Shown piece by piece: positions 1-6,687 of a DNA stretch of 43,303 nt. The notes under the pieces were generated by a model that saw nothing but the letters and a program-made list of their open reading frames with translations, was not told the origin of the DNA and did not search any database. The DNA is from a candidate division TM6 bacterium GW2011_GWF2_30_66. GTDB taxonomy: Bacteria; Babelota; Babeliae; Babelales; Vermiphilaceae. The stretch spans positions 1 to 43,303 of the forward strand of contig LBOA01000002.1 of assembly GCA_000989195.1 (NCBI GenBank), in the 5' to 3' direction. The first letter of the stretch is position 1; every line of letters starts with the position of its first letter. Position numbers and translations under genes: made by a program.

Positions 1-37
1 GTTTTTGAGTTGTTAGTGTAGTTTAATAATTAATTCG

Positions 38-86
38 GCAGTCCTTGGGACTGCTCACAACCGTCAAGCCCCTCGCTAGGCGAGGG
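38..86. repeat. Two tandem GC-rich hairpins upstream of tsf
   Basis: Two perfect inverted repeats lie 15 bases apart. The first is GCAGTCC/GGACTGC with a TTG loop (38-54). The second is CCCTCGC/GCGAGGG with a TAG loop (70-86). Neither is followed by a T-run, so they are not classical intrinsic terminators. They lie in the leader of tsf and stand out because the surrounding DNA is very AT-rich. They may be a processing or attenuation structure of an upstream gene, perhaps rpsB, or members of a family of short intergenic palindromes. No gene is visible in 1-157. Confidence 0.6.
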
Positions 87-157
87 CGATATGACTTTAA
101 GTAAGCTAATTAAGTAAGTTAATATTGGATAACCATTAAAATAAAAATAGGAAAAAC

Positions 158-754
158 ATGGCAAAAATAGATATGGAAATAGTAAAGCAACTAAGAGAAA
201 CAACCGGACTTGGTATGATGGATTGTAAAAAAGCACTCGAAGAAACTAACGGAGACATCGACAAAGCAATAGATCTTTTAAGAAAAAAAGGCGCTTCGGT
301 TGCTGCAAAAAGAGCCGGAAAAGAAACTCATGAAGGTCTTGTACACGCATATATACACCCAGGAAGTCAAGTTGGCGTTTTAGTTGAATTAAGCTGTGAA
401 ACTGACTTTGTAGCTAGAACAGAAGATATTAAAAAATTTGCACAAGACATATGCCTACACATAGCAGCAATAAAGCCTCTTTATCTTAATGAGCAAGACG
501 TTGATCCTAAATTCTTAGAACATGAAAGAGAAATTATAAAGGGCCAACTTGCAGATTCAGGCAAGCCAGAAAAAATGATCGACCAAATCGTTGAAGGAAA
601 AGTAAACAAATTATACTCAGAAGTTTGCTTGCTAAAACAACCATTTGTAAAAAACGACCAATTAACAGTAGAACAAGCTGTTACCGAACTTATCGGTAAA
701 ACTGGCGAAAACATTAAAATAAGAAGATTTGCAAGATTTGACGTAAAAGCTTAA
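158..754 (+). CDS. tsf: Elongation factor Ts (short form)
   Basis: EF-Ts is the cytoplasmic guanine-nucleotide exchange factor that recycles EF-Tu. The N-terminal UBA-like domain has the TGLGMMDCKKAL signature near residues 16-27 and is followed by DLLRKKG. The core has the CETDFVAR motif near residues 80-87. At 198 aa it is the short form, like the Thermus protein of about 196 aa, rather than the 280-residue E. coli type, so one core subdomain is missing relative to E. coli. The start is ATG preceded by AGGAAAAAC. It is first in a tsf-pyrH-frr run, a common bacterial arrangement; rpsB would be expected just upstream, outside the window. The identification is secure. Confidence 0.97.
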   Translation: MAKIDMEIVKQLRETTGLGMMDCKKALEETNGDIDKAIDLLRKKGASVAAKRAGKETHEGLVHAYIHPGSQVGVLVELSCETDFVARTEDIKKFAQDICLHIAAIKPLYLNEQDVDPKFLEHEREIIKGQLADSGKPEKMIDQIVEGKVNKLYSEVCLLKQPFVKNDQLTVEQAVTELIGKTGENIKIRRFARFDVKA

Positions 755-773
755 TAAAAGTTAAGATAATTTT

Positions 774-1535
774 ATGGAAAATACCGTTTTAACCAATAAA
801 AAAAGAATTTTATTAAAGCTCACCGGAAAAATTCTAGGTTCTTGTACGCAAGAACCTATTAATAAATCCGCACCAAGCACACTTGGCACAAGCTCGCTTG
901 GTACATGCCACTTTAAAGATCTAATTGAGCAAATAAAATTAATTAAACAAAAACACAGCATATCTATAGTTATTGGTGGCGGAAACATAATAAGAGGCGA
1001 TGCCCAAAGTCTAGCCTCTGGAACCACTCCAGCTATCGCACACCAAGCAGGTATGCTTGCAACAGTAATAAACGGATTAATATTAAAAGATATTTTAGAA
1101 AAAAATAATATTGAAGCTGAACTACTATCATCAATAGTCTGTCCTCAAATTTGCAAAGCAGTTTCACAAGAAAATATAGATAATGCCTGTAAAGAAGATA
1201 AGGTTATTATTTTTACAGGCGGAACTGGTGCCCCATTTTTTACAACAGATACAAACATGATTATCAGAGCTTTGCAAGTAGGCGCAAAAGAAGTATGGAA
1301 ATGCACGAATATTGATGGCGTATACTCTAGCGACCCAAAAAAAGATAAAAACGCTAAAATATTAAAAAACATAAAATATTCACAGGCAATATCACAAAAT
1401 TTAGAAATTATGGATATTACTGCATTAATTTTAGCCGAAAAACACAAAATTATAGTTAGAGTGTTTAATATTTTTGAAGATAATTCTTTAATAAAAGCCT
1501 CAAACAACATAAACTTTGGAAGTTTAATTAGCTAA
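774..1535 (+). CDS. pyrH: Uridylate kinase (UMP kinase)
   Basis: This amino acid kinase-family enzyme phosphorylates UMP to UDP in pyrimidine nucleotide synthesis. The sequence shows the N-terminal RILLKLTGK phosphate-binding segment, the glycine loop VIGGGNIIRG, the GTGAPFFTTDTN nucleotide/UMP segment and the C-terminal LEIMDITA and RVFN motifs. It starts 19 bases after tsf and is followed 43 bases later by frr. At 253 aa it is slightly long: between the first motif and the glycine loop there are about 12 more residues than in E. coli PyrH. This extra stretch, rich in S, T and G, is encoded by palindromic DNA at 835-902. The fold motifs are otherwise intact, so the protein is probably active. 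Confidence 0.96.
   Translation: MENTVLTNKKRILLKLTGKILGSCTQEPINKSAPSTLGTSSLGTCHFKDLIEQIKLIKQKHSISIVIGGGNIIRGDAQSLASGTTPAIAHQAGMLATVINGLILKDILEKNNIEAELLSSIVCPQICKAVSQENIDNACKEDKVIIFTGGTGAPFFTTDTNMIIRALQVGAKEVWKCTNIDGVYSSDPKKDKNAKILKNIKYSQAISQNLEIMDITALILAEKHKIIVRVFNIFEDNSLIKASNNINFGSLIS
835..902. repeat. Palindromic in-frame insertion inside pyrH
   Basis: A perfect 10-bp inverted repeat, TAGGTTCTTG and CAAGAACCTA with loop TACG, occupies 835-858. A second inverted repeat follows: ACCAAGC at 872-878 pairs with GCTTGGT at 896-902, and CCAAG at 873-877 can instead pair with CTTGG at 882-886. The segment is less AT-rich than the rest of the gene. It encodes the stretch that is longer here than in other PyrH proteins. 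It resembles in concept the in-frame palindromic elements known from Rickettsia genes, but no sequence relationship is claimed. Confidence 0.55.
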
Positions 1536-1578
1536 ATTATAGCCATATATAAATAATAAAAATAATAAAGGAAAAATC

Positions 1579-2169
1579 ATGAGCGTAGAATTTAATATAA
1601 TAGAAAATGACTCAAAAGGTTTTGAAACTGCTATGGAAAAAGAGATGGCAAAACCTATGAAACACTTTGAAATAGAACTTGCAAAAGTAAGAACAGGAAA
1701 AGCACACACAAGCATGATAGAAGATCTCAAGATCTCATGCTATGGTCAATCACCTATGCCTCTTAAAACAATGGCCGTACTAGCAGCTCCAGATGCAAAA
1801 CTTCTTACAATCCAACCATGGGACAGCTCAATAATTGGGGACATAGAAAAAGGAATAAACGAATCAGACCTCGGATTAAAAGCTGAAAATGATGGGAAAT
1901 TAATTAGATTAAGACTTCCCGAGATGAGCTCAACAAGAAGAGATGAGCTTGTAAAAATCCTGAACGCTAAACTCGAAGAATGTAAAGTTGGCATAAGAAA
2001 TGTACGCCAAGAATTTAATAATATAATGCGCGATTCTAAAAAAAACAAGAAAATATCTGAAGATTTTTACAATAGATTAGAAGATTCACTAAAGAAAGTT
2101 ACTGATAAAATTACCACACAAGCCAATACTCTTAGCGAAAAAAAGGAAAAAGAAATAAGAACTGTTTAA
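1579..2169 (+). CDS. frr: Ribosome recycling factor
   Basis: RRF works with EF-G to split the post-termination ribosome. The start is ATG with a good AAAGGAAAAATC ribosome binding site, and the length of 196 aa is slightly above the usual 185. Family features seen are the N-terminal helix with LAKVRTGKAH near residue 38, the small beta domain with PLKTMAVL and TIQPWD, and the C-terminal three-helix region with LPEMSSTRRDELVK and VRQEFN. The extra length is an N-terminal extension of about ten residues. It is the third gene of the tsf-pyrH-frr run. The call is secure. Confidence 0.97.
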   Translation: MSVEFNIIENDSKGFETAMEKEMAKPMKHFEIELAKVRTGKAHTSMIEDLKISCYGQSPMPLKTMAVLAAPDAKLLTIQPWDSSIIGDIEKGINESDLGLKAENDGKLIRLRLPEMSSTRRDELVKILNAKLEECKVGIRNVRQEFNNIMRDSKKNKKISEDFYNRLEDSLKKVTDKITTQANTLSEKKEKEIRTV

Positions 2170-2181
2170 CAAATAAGTTTT

Positions 2182-2210
2182 TTGACATTTTTTCTTCATT
2201 TTCTTGTTAG
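2182..2210 (+). promoter_or_regulatory. Candidate promoter of the tRNA-Lys/tRNA-Leu pair
   Basis: A consensus -35 hexamer TTGACA lies at 2182-2187. Seventeen bases later TGTTAG (2205-2210) could act as a weak -10 box, with the first tRNA starting 43 bases further on. The -35 match is exact but the -10 match is poor, so the exact -10 is uncertain. Confidence 0.4.
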
Positions 2211-2253
2211 TTATGTTAAGATATTGATACAACTGATTTTGAAATTATTTGGC

Positions 2254-2329
2254 GGGCCGCTAGCTCAATTGGTAGAGCATCAGACTCTTAATCTGCAGGT
2301 TATTGGTTCGATTCCAATGCGGCCCACCA
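2254..2329 (+). tRNA. tRNA-Lys (anticodon CTT)
   Basis: A full cloverleaf can be drawn. The acceptor stem is GGGCCGC/GCGGCCC, the D-arm has GCTC...GAGC, and the anticodon loop CTCTTAA presents CTT. The T-arm contains GGTTCGATTCC, the discriminator base is A and the CCA end is encoded at 2327-2329. It reads the AAG lysine codon. Confidence 0.96.
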
Positions 2330-2346
2330 CCTAAAAAGTATTGAGT

Positions 2347-2433
2347 GCAAGAGTGGCGAAACTGGCAGACGCGCTGGATTTAGGTTCCAGTTCCCGAAAG
2401 GGAGTGGGGGTTCAAGTCCCTCCTCTTGTACCA
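2347..2433 (+). tRNA. tRNA-Leu (anticodon TAG)
   Basis: This is a type II tRNA. The acceptor stem GCAAGAG pairs with CTCTTGT (one G-T pair). The D-loop contains GGC, and the anticodon stem CTGGA/TCCAG closes the loop TTTAGGT with anticodon TAG. A long variable arm, TCCC-GAAA-GGGA, identifies the class. The T-arm carries GGTTCAAGTCC, and the CCA end is encoded at 2431-2433. It lies 17 bases after tRNA-Lys. Confidence 0.96.
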
Positions 2434-2468
2434 AATTTTATTTGGCCATAAAAATCAGGAGAAGTAAA

Positions 2469-3770
2469 GTGAAGCAAAAAGAAGTATCTTTGGGATTTGA
2501 AGTAAATCAGGTATCTCCAACTTTTGGTACAATAACAATTACAATACCTGCAAGCATCGTAACCGCAGCCTATAATGAAGCGGTAAAAGCACAAGCTAAA
2601 TCAATAAAAACTTACGGTTTTCATCACGATACAACCCCATACGAATATGTAAAACAAAATTTCGAAAAAAACATAAAATCATATCTCGAAGAATTTTTAT
2701 TTAAACATTTCGTATTGAATTTTTTATACAGTCAAATAAGAGAAACAAGACTCAATGTAGCTGGCGACCCTAGAATAACCGAAATTAATATTCAAGAAAA
2801 CGAAGATGCAAAATTCATATTCGATGTAAGCTTATTTCCAAAAATAGAATTTCAAAACTGGAAATATTACGCATTCAAAGCTCCAAAAAGAAAAAATTAC
2901 AAAGATCTAGATAGACAAGCTATCGATTTTATAAAAGAAGAAAAAAACAATAAAAAAGAATTATCAAAAAACACCGTGCACACCTCAGACTGGGTTTTTT
3001 TTGATTTATGGATTGTCGACCAAGAAAATAATCCAATCTTTGGAAAACACAAAGAATCTTTATGGATAAAAATTGGCGAAGAAGAAGCTGACAGAGAAGC
3101 TCAAAACTTGTTTTTATCAAAAAAAATCGGAGATATTTTTTACACTCAAGACGATGTAATTCAAGAATATTTCGGAACAACTATTGGCTCAAATTACACT
3201 TTTGGGATACAAATAAGAGATGTTATTCACAATTCATACTTCTGCTTTGAACAATTCAAAAAACATTTTAGACTAAAAACAAAAAAAGAATTAGCCAATC
3301 AATTAGTAGAAATTTTTTCATACAGAAACGATATATCACAAAGACAAGCAACTGTAGAAGAAACATTCAAGTTAATGTTCTCAAAATATGAAATAGAGAT
3401 CCCAAATTATCTTACCCTAAGACAACAGAAAAATGTTTTATCAGAAATACAAAAAAATCCAGATTATCATGTATACAAAAATCAAAAAAATTTCGAAAAT
3501 AGTTTAAAAAACTTAGCCGAAAAACAGATAAAAGAGATAATTCTTATCGACCAACTTGCATCAAAAGAAAAAATCAAAATAACGCATGAAGATATCACGA
3601 ACTATCTAAATTTAACAAAACGCCCACGAATGAAAGAATTTATATATTTCAAAATACCAGAAACAACTGTTGACTGCCAAGAAATGCCTATATCTTCAGA
3701 ACTTATTGCCCAACAAAGCTTACGTGAAAAAACAGTAAATTTCATTATTTATAATTTTACTAGAAAGTAA
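2469..3770 (+). CDS. tig: Divergent trigger factor-like chaperone
   Basis: Trigger factor is the ribosome-bound chaperone that receives nascent chains. At 433 aa the length fits the family. The N-terminal part looks like the ribosome-binding domain (TITITIPASIV, then helices and YVKQNFEKNI). The middle, from about residue 165 to 265, resembles the FKBP-like domain (SDWVFFDLWIVD, then SLWIKIGEEE). The rest is a helical C-terminal domain. The family's basic docking motif GFRxGxxP is degenerate here: GFHHDTTP keeps G, F and P but lacks the Arg and the second Gly. I chose the GTG at 2469 because AGGAG lies 7 bases upstream; an in-frame TTG at 2442 almost touches the tRNA and has no ribosome site. 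Confidence is good for the family, lower for normal ribosome binding. Confidence 0.75.
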   Translation: MKQKEVSLGFEVNQVSPTFGTITITIPASIVTAAYNEAVKAQAKSIKTYGFHHDTTPYEYVKQNFEKNIKSYLEEFLFKHFVLNFLYSQIRETRLNVAGDPRITEINIQENEDAKFIFDVSLFPKIEFQNWKYYAFKAPKRKNYKDLDRQAIDFIKEEKNNKKELSKNTVHTSDWVFFDLWIVDQENNPIFGKHKESLWIKIGEEEADREAQNLFLSKKIGDIFYTQDDVIQEYFGTTIGSNYTFGIQIRDVIHNSYFCFEQFKKHFRLKTKKELANQLVEIFSYRNDISQRQATVEETFKLMFSKYEIEIPNYLTLRQQKNVLSEIQKNPDYHVYKNQKNFENSLKNLAEKQIKEIILIDQLASKEKIKITHEDITNYLNLTKRPRMKEFIYFKIPETTVDCQEMPISSELIAQQSLREKTVNFIIYNFTRK

Positions 3771-3858
3771 ATTTTTTATTTTAATATTTTCAAAAAACCT
3801 TAGACTTAAAAATAAAAATAAACAAACTTACACTTAAAAAATTAATTTTTGGATTTTT

Positions 3859-4839
3859 ATGAATAAAAATAATATAAAAAAAGTCGTAATTATAGGTTCT
3901 GGCCCAGCAGGACTAACTGCCGGGATTTATACTTCAAGAGCAAATCTAGATCCAATAATAATTGATGGAGCCAACCCTGGCGGCCAACTTATGGGAACAA
4001 GCTACGTCGAAAATTGGCCTGGAGAAAAAAGCATTTTAGGCGCTACATTAATGCAAAATATTCGTAACCATGCAAAACATTTTGGAGCACAATTTTTGTC
4101 AGAAACCGTTATTGACATAGATACAACAAAAAAACCATTTAAAATAACAACGGACAAAAACAAAGAAATATTTACCCATAGCATAATAATCGCAACCGGC
4201 TCATCTGCAAAAAAGCTTGACTGCCCAGGACAAAATGAATATTGGGGTAAAGGCATAACAACATGCGCAATATGCGACGGCTATTTTTATAAAGACAAAA
4301 AAGTATTTATTTTAGGCGGCGGCGACACTGCAATGGAAGATGCATCTTTTATGCAAAAATTCACATCAGACATAACAATAATACATATTGGCGAAAAATT
4401 TAGCGCATCTGTCCCAATGCAGCAAAGAGTTTTGAATAACAAAAATATAAAAATTATTTACAACAGCACTATTACAGAATTTAGAGGCAATAACCAACAA
4501 CTACAAGAAATAGAAATAATAAATAAAAAAACCGGAGAAAAATCAAGTTTTAAAGCAGACGGCGTATTTATTGCCATAGGCCAAAATCCAAATACTGGAT
4601 TTGTAAAAAACAAACTTGAACTATCTGATTATGGCTATATTCTTACAGGTTCAAACCTTATTTTGAATAAAGAAAATAATAAAAAAATGAAAAATGGACT
4701 TACAACTACATCAGTCAACGGCATTTTTGCAGCTGGAGATGTTTCAGATCCCGCATACAAACAAGCGATAGCATCATCTGGAGCCGGCTGCATGGCTGCT
4801 CTAGACGCAGAACGCTATTTAGCACAAATTTTGGAATAA
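3859..4839 (+). CDS. trxB: Thioredoxin reductase
   Basis: This FAD- and NADPH-dependent enzyme reduces thioredoxin in the cytoplasm. The 326-residue protein has the FAD-binding GSGPAG at 13-18 and the GGQL motif near 41. The redox pair CAIC is at residues 136-139, followed by DG, and the NADPH-binding GGGDTAMEDA follows. The C-terminal FAD motif is GIFAAGDV, then AIASSGAGCMAA. Length and motif order match standard low-molecular-weight TrxB. It stands alone between the trigger-factor-like gene and rpmH, with only a weak Shine-Dalgarno (TTGGA). No thioredoxin gene is in the window. Confidence 0.96.
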   Translation: MNKNNIKKVVIIGSGPAGLTAGIYTSRANLDPIIIDGANPGGQLMGTSYVENWPGEKSILGATLMQNIRNHAKHFGAQFLSETVIDIDTTKKPFKITTDKNKEIFTHSIIIATGSSAKKLDCPGQNEYWGKGITTCAICDGYFYKDKKVFILGGGDTAMEDASFMQKFTSDITIIHIGEKFSASVPMQQRVLNNKNIKIIYNSTITEFRGNNQQLQEIEIINKKTGEKSSFKADGVFIAIGQNPNTGFVKNKLELSDYGYILTGSNLILNKENNKKMKNGLTTTSVNGIFAAGDVSDPAYKQAIASSGAGCMAALDAERYLAQILE

Positions 4840-4926
4840 ATATATATTAAATAGCTAGATTTAAACCAAAAATACCTATTTAGGCATATAAATTTTAAAC
4901 TTTTAAGCATTATAACAAATCTTTAT

Positions 4927-4955
4927 TTGCAAAAAATCTCATTTTGCCTTAAAAT
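4927..4955 (+). promoter_or_regulatory. Candidate promoter of rpmH-rnpA-yidD
   Basis: TTGCAA at 4927-4932 and TAAAAT at 4950-4955 are separated by 17 bases, a good sigma-70-type arrangement about 60 bases upstream of rpmH. In such AT-rich DNA -10-like boxes are common, so the spacing and position carry most of the weight. Confidence 0.45.
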
Positions 4956-5014
4956 AAAGATAAATTATTGAACCAGAAATTAGTTTAAATTAAAGATATT
5001 AAGAGGGAACCTCA

Positions 5015-5161
5015 ATGTCAGTAACTCAATTTAGAAAAAGTAACTTAAAGCGTAACAGAAAACACGGTTTTAGAGCTAGAATGGCAACAAAAGATGGCCA
5101 AAAAATTTTAAAACGTAGAAGAGCAAGCGGCAGAAAACGCTTAGCAGTAAAAGGCTACTAA
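5015..5161 (+). CDS. rpmH: 50S ribosomal protein L34
   Basis: This short gene encodes 48 residues, typical for L34, a small basic protein of the large ribosomal subunit. The sequence shows the family pattern: an N-terminal [17 protein letters not shown] segment, then [16 protein letters not shown] and a short tail ending GY. The start is ATG with AGGGAACC upstream. The next gene is rnpA, the near-universal partner of rpmH; rnpA and yidD follow on the same strand, probably as one transcript. The expected upstream partner dnaA is absent. Confidence 0.97.
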   Translation: MSVTQFRKSNLKRNRKHGFRARMATKDGQKILKRRRASGRKRLAVKGY

Positions 5162-5242
5162 TATTCATATTGCGCCCTCTACAAGCTAAAATTACAAATT
5201 GTTTTTGCCCAGAAGACGCATCCAAAAAAGAGTGTTTAAATT

Positions 5243-5605
5243 ATGACAGAAGCTTCTAAAAATCTAAGCACTTTTACAAATACAGAAGTTACAGAAATTT
5301 TAAAAAAGGCCAAGCGTGCATTAAAACACCCTGGCCTTGATATTTTATGTCATCCATCCCCAGAAAATCTAAATCATGGAAGAATTCTGGTTGTTACTTC
5401 CAGAAAAATCGGCCCTGCTGTCAAAAGAAATCTAATCCGTAGGCGCCTAAAAGCTATATTTTACGAAGAAAAATTATACGAACAAAAATGGGATTATATC
5501 TGCATAATAAAAAAACAGGGCATTAACTTAACTTTTAACCAATTAAAAGATATTTTAATCTGCGTCTCCAATAAAATAAAAATAGTAAAAGAAAATAATA
5601 AATAA
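5243..5605 (+). CDS. rnpA: Ribonuclease P protein component
   Basis: This is the protein subunit of RNase P, which helps the catalytic RNA bind and cleave the 5' leader of pre-tRNAs. The diagnostic RNR helix is seen as KIGPAVKRNLIRRRLK near residues 57-72, preceded by the strand RILVVTSR. The length of 120 aa is usual. The N-terminal part is more divergent than the core. It lies 81 bases after rpmH and 18 bases before yidD, the conserved order. No RNase P RNA is recognised in the window. Confidence 0.92.
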   Translation: MTEASKNLSTFTNTEVTEILKKAKRALKHPGLDILCHPSPENLNHGRILVVTSRKIGPAVKRNLIRRRLKAIFYEEKLYEQKWDYICIIKKQGINLTFNQLKDILICVSNKIKIVKENNK

Positions 5606-5623
5606 AAATTTAAGGGGCCTGGC

Positions 5624-5905
5624 TTGAAAATTAACAAAAAATTAATAAGCATACAAACAATCTTTATAAATTTAGGCCTTTTTTTGTTCAATACACTAAA
5701 ATTTATAGATAAAGCAGCTCGATACTCAATTATATTTTTAATTAAGGGCATAAGACCATTTTTAGGCCCCTCTAACTGTAAATACCCCACAACCTGCACA
5801 GCTTATGCCGAAGAAATATTAAAAGAACGATCTTTTTTACCAGCAATTTTTATTGTCACAAAACGTGTACTTTCCTGCAACCCATTCATGGACCCAAAAT
5901 TATAA
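5624..5905 (+). CDS. yidD: Membrane protein insertion efficiency factor YidD
   Basis: YidD is a small membrane-associated protein that assists YidC-dependent insertion. Family features are in the second half of the 93 residues: IRPFLGPSNCKYPTTCTAYAEE matches the PTCSxY signature, and KRVLSCNPF matches the KRxxxCxPF signature with its conserved Cys. The likely start is TTG at 5624, with AAGGGG six bases upstream; no ATG serves the conserved part. The first half is a longer hydrophobic lead than usual. It follows rnpA closely, but yidC, which normally comes next, is missing: a strong terminator and an opposing gene follow. Confidence 0.9.
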   Translation: MKINKKLISIQTIFINLGLFLFNTLKFIDKAARYSIIFLIKGIRPFLGPSNCKYPTTCTAYAEEILKERSFLPAIFIVTKRVLSCNPFMDPKL

Positions 5906-5938
5906 ATTAATTTAAATAATAAATTTATACAAAAAAAT

Positions 5939-5970
5939 AGCCCCAAATTTAATTGGAGCTGTTTTTTTAT
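5939..5970 (+). terminator. Intrinsic terminator after yidD
   Basis: The stem AGCCCCAA (5939-5946) pairs with TTGGAGCT (5953-5960), with one C-A mismatch and a six-base loop. It is followed by G and seven Ts. It ends the rpmH-rnpA-yidD transcript. The opposing gene ends at 5987, so it may serve both directions. Confidence 0.75.
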
Positions 5971-5986
5971 TTTTTAATTATGTATT

Positions 5987-6478
5987 TTAATCTGCAAATG
6001 CATCTATCATTGCACTAGCAAAATTAAATGCTGCGCTAACAGGATGCTGAGCTCTATATTCAACCGTTTCATAAATAGTCACAGGGCTTTCAACAAAAAC
6101 TGTTTCATAAACAGGGCTTGAATAAACCGTTTGCGTTTTACTTACGCCACATGGATAACCATAAGAACTATACGTTGTTGTTTCATAAATTGGAGTAGAA
6201 TAAGTTTTAACTATTCTATTTGCAGGTCTGACAGGAGCATAAGTTTTTTCAACAACTCTTACTGGAGATTTATAAACTGGCGCACCAATATTTAGGCTAA
6301 AATCAACTTTAGGCCTACTGCTACAATGATGATGTGTGTGATTGTTATTATAATGCTTACTACAATTTGCACTATGCTTGTGATTGTGATTAGGATTATT
6401 ACACACTGTACTTGCATATAAACTACCAAAAACTGGTATTACAGATAAAATAATCGCTATTTTTTTCAACAATTTCAT
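5987..6478 (-). CDS. Secreted His-rich, Tyr/Val-rich protein of unknown function
   Basis: I do not recognise a family. The 163-residue product starts with a clear Sec signal peptide (MKLLKKIAIILSVIPVFGSLYAS, cleavage probably near residue 22). Residues 25-53 are dense in His, Cys and Asn (NHNHKHSANCSKHY, then NNNHTHHHC), a possible divalent-metal-binding patch. The remainder has irregular Tyr/Val/Pro repeats (VYKSP, TYAPV, TYSTPIYET, VYSSPVYET, TIYETVEY), suggesting an extended beta-rich surface protein. The ribosome binding site GGGAGGA is excellent, so it is probably well expressed. It is transcribed toward yidD and separated from phoH by about 210 bases. Cell-surface location is inference. 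Confidence 0.8.
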   Translation of the reverse strand: MKLLKKIAIILSVIPVFGSLYASTVCNNPNHNHKHSANCSKHYNNNHTHHHCSSRPKVDFSLNIGAPVYKSPVRVVEKTYAPVRPANRIVKTYSTPIYETTTYSSYGYPCGVSKTQTVYSSPVYETVFVESPVTIYETVEYRAQHPVSAAFNFASAMIDAFAD

Positions 6479-6629
6479 AAAAATATCCTCCCGTTAAAAG
6501 TGCTTAAAATACAATATAAGACTTCTTAAACTTTCACAAGAACTTATAATACTTATTATAACACTTGCTTATAAAATTATAACACAAGACATAAAAATTG
6601 CAATATGTCTATATGTCAACAATTTACAG

Positions 6630-6658
6630 TAAAGATCCCGACATATTTTGCCGGAATC
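6630..6658 (-). terminator. Possible terminator after phoH
   Basis: On the minus strand GATTCCG (6658-6652) pairs with CGGGATC (6640-6634), with one mismatch and an 11-base loop, followed by TTTACT. The T-run is short, so termination may be weak and could read into the His-rich gene. Confidence 0.4.
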
Positions 6659-6687
6659 CAAATAATTATATAAAAAATTTTAGTTAA

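Noticed and set aside
30-236. Open frame on the minus strand across the tsf start
   Set aside because: It is antisense to tsf and its leader, with no ribosome site; AT-rich DNA yields many such frames.
4840-5014. Possible replication origin next to rpmH
   Set aside because: rpmH-rnpA often lies near oriC, but no dnaA gene and no clear cluster of DnaA boxes are visible here.
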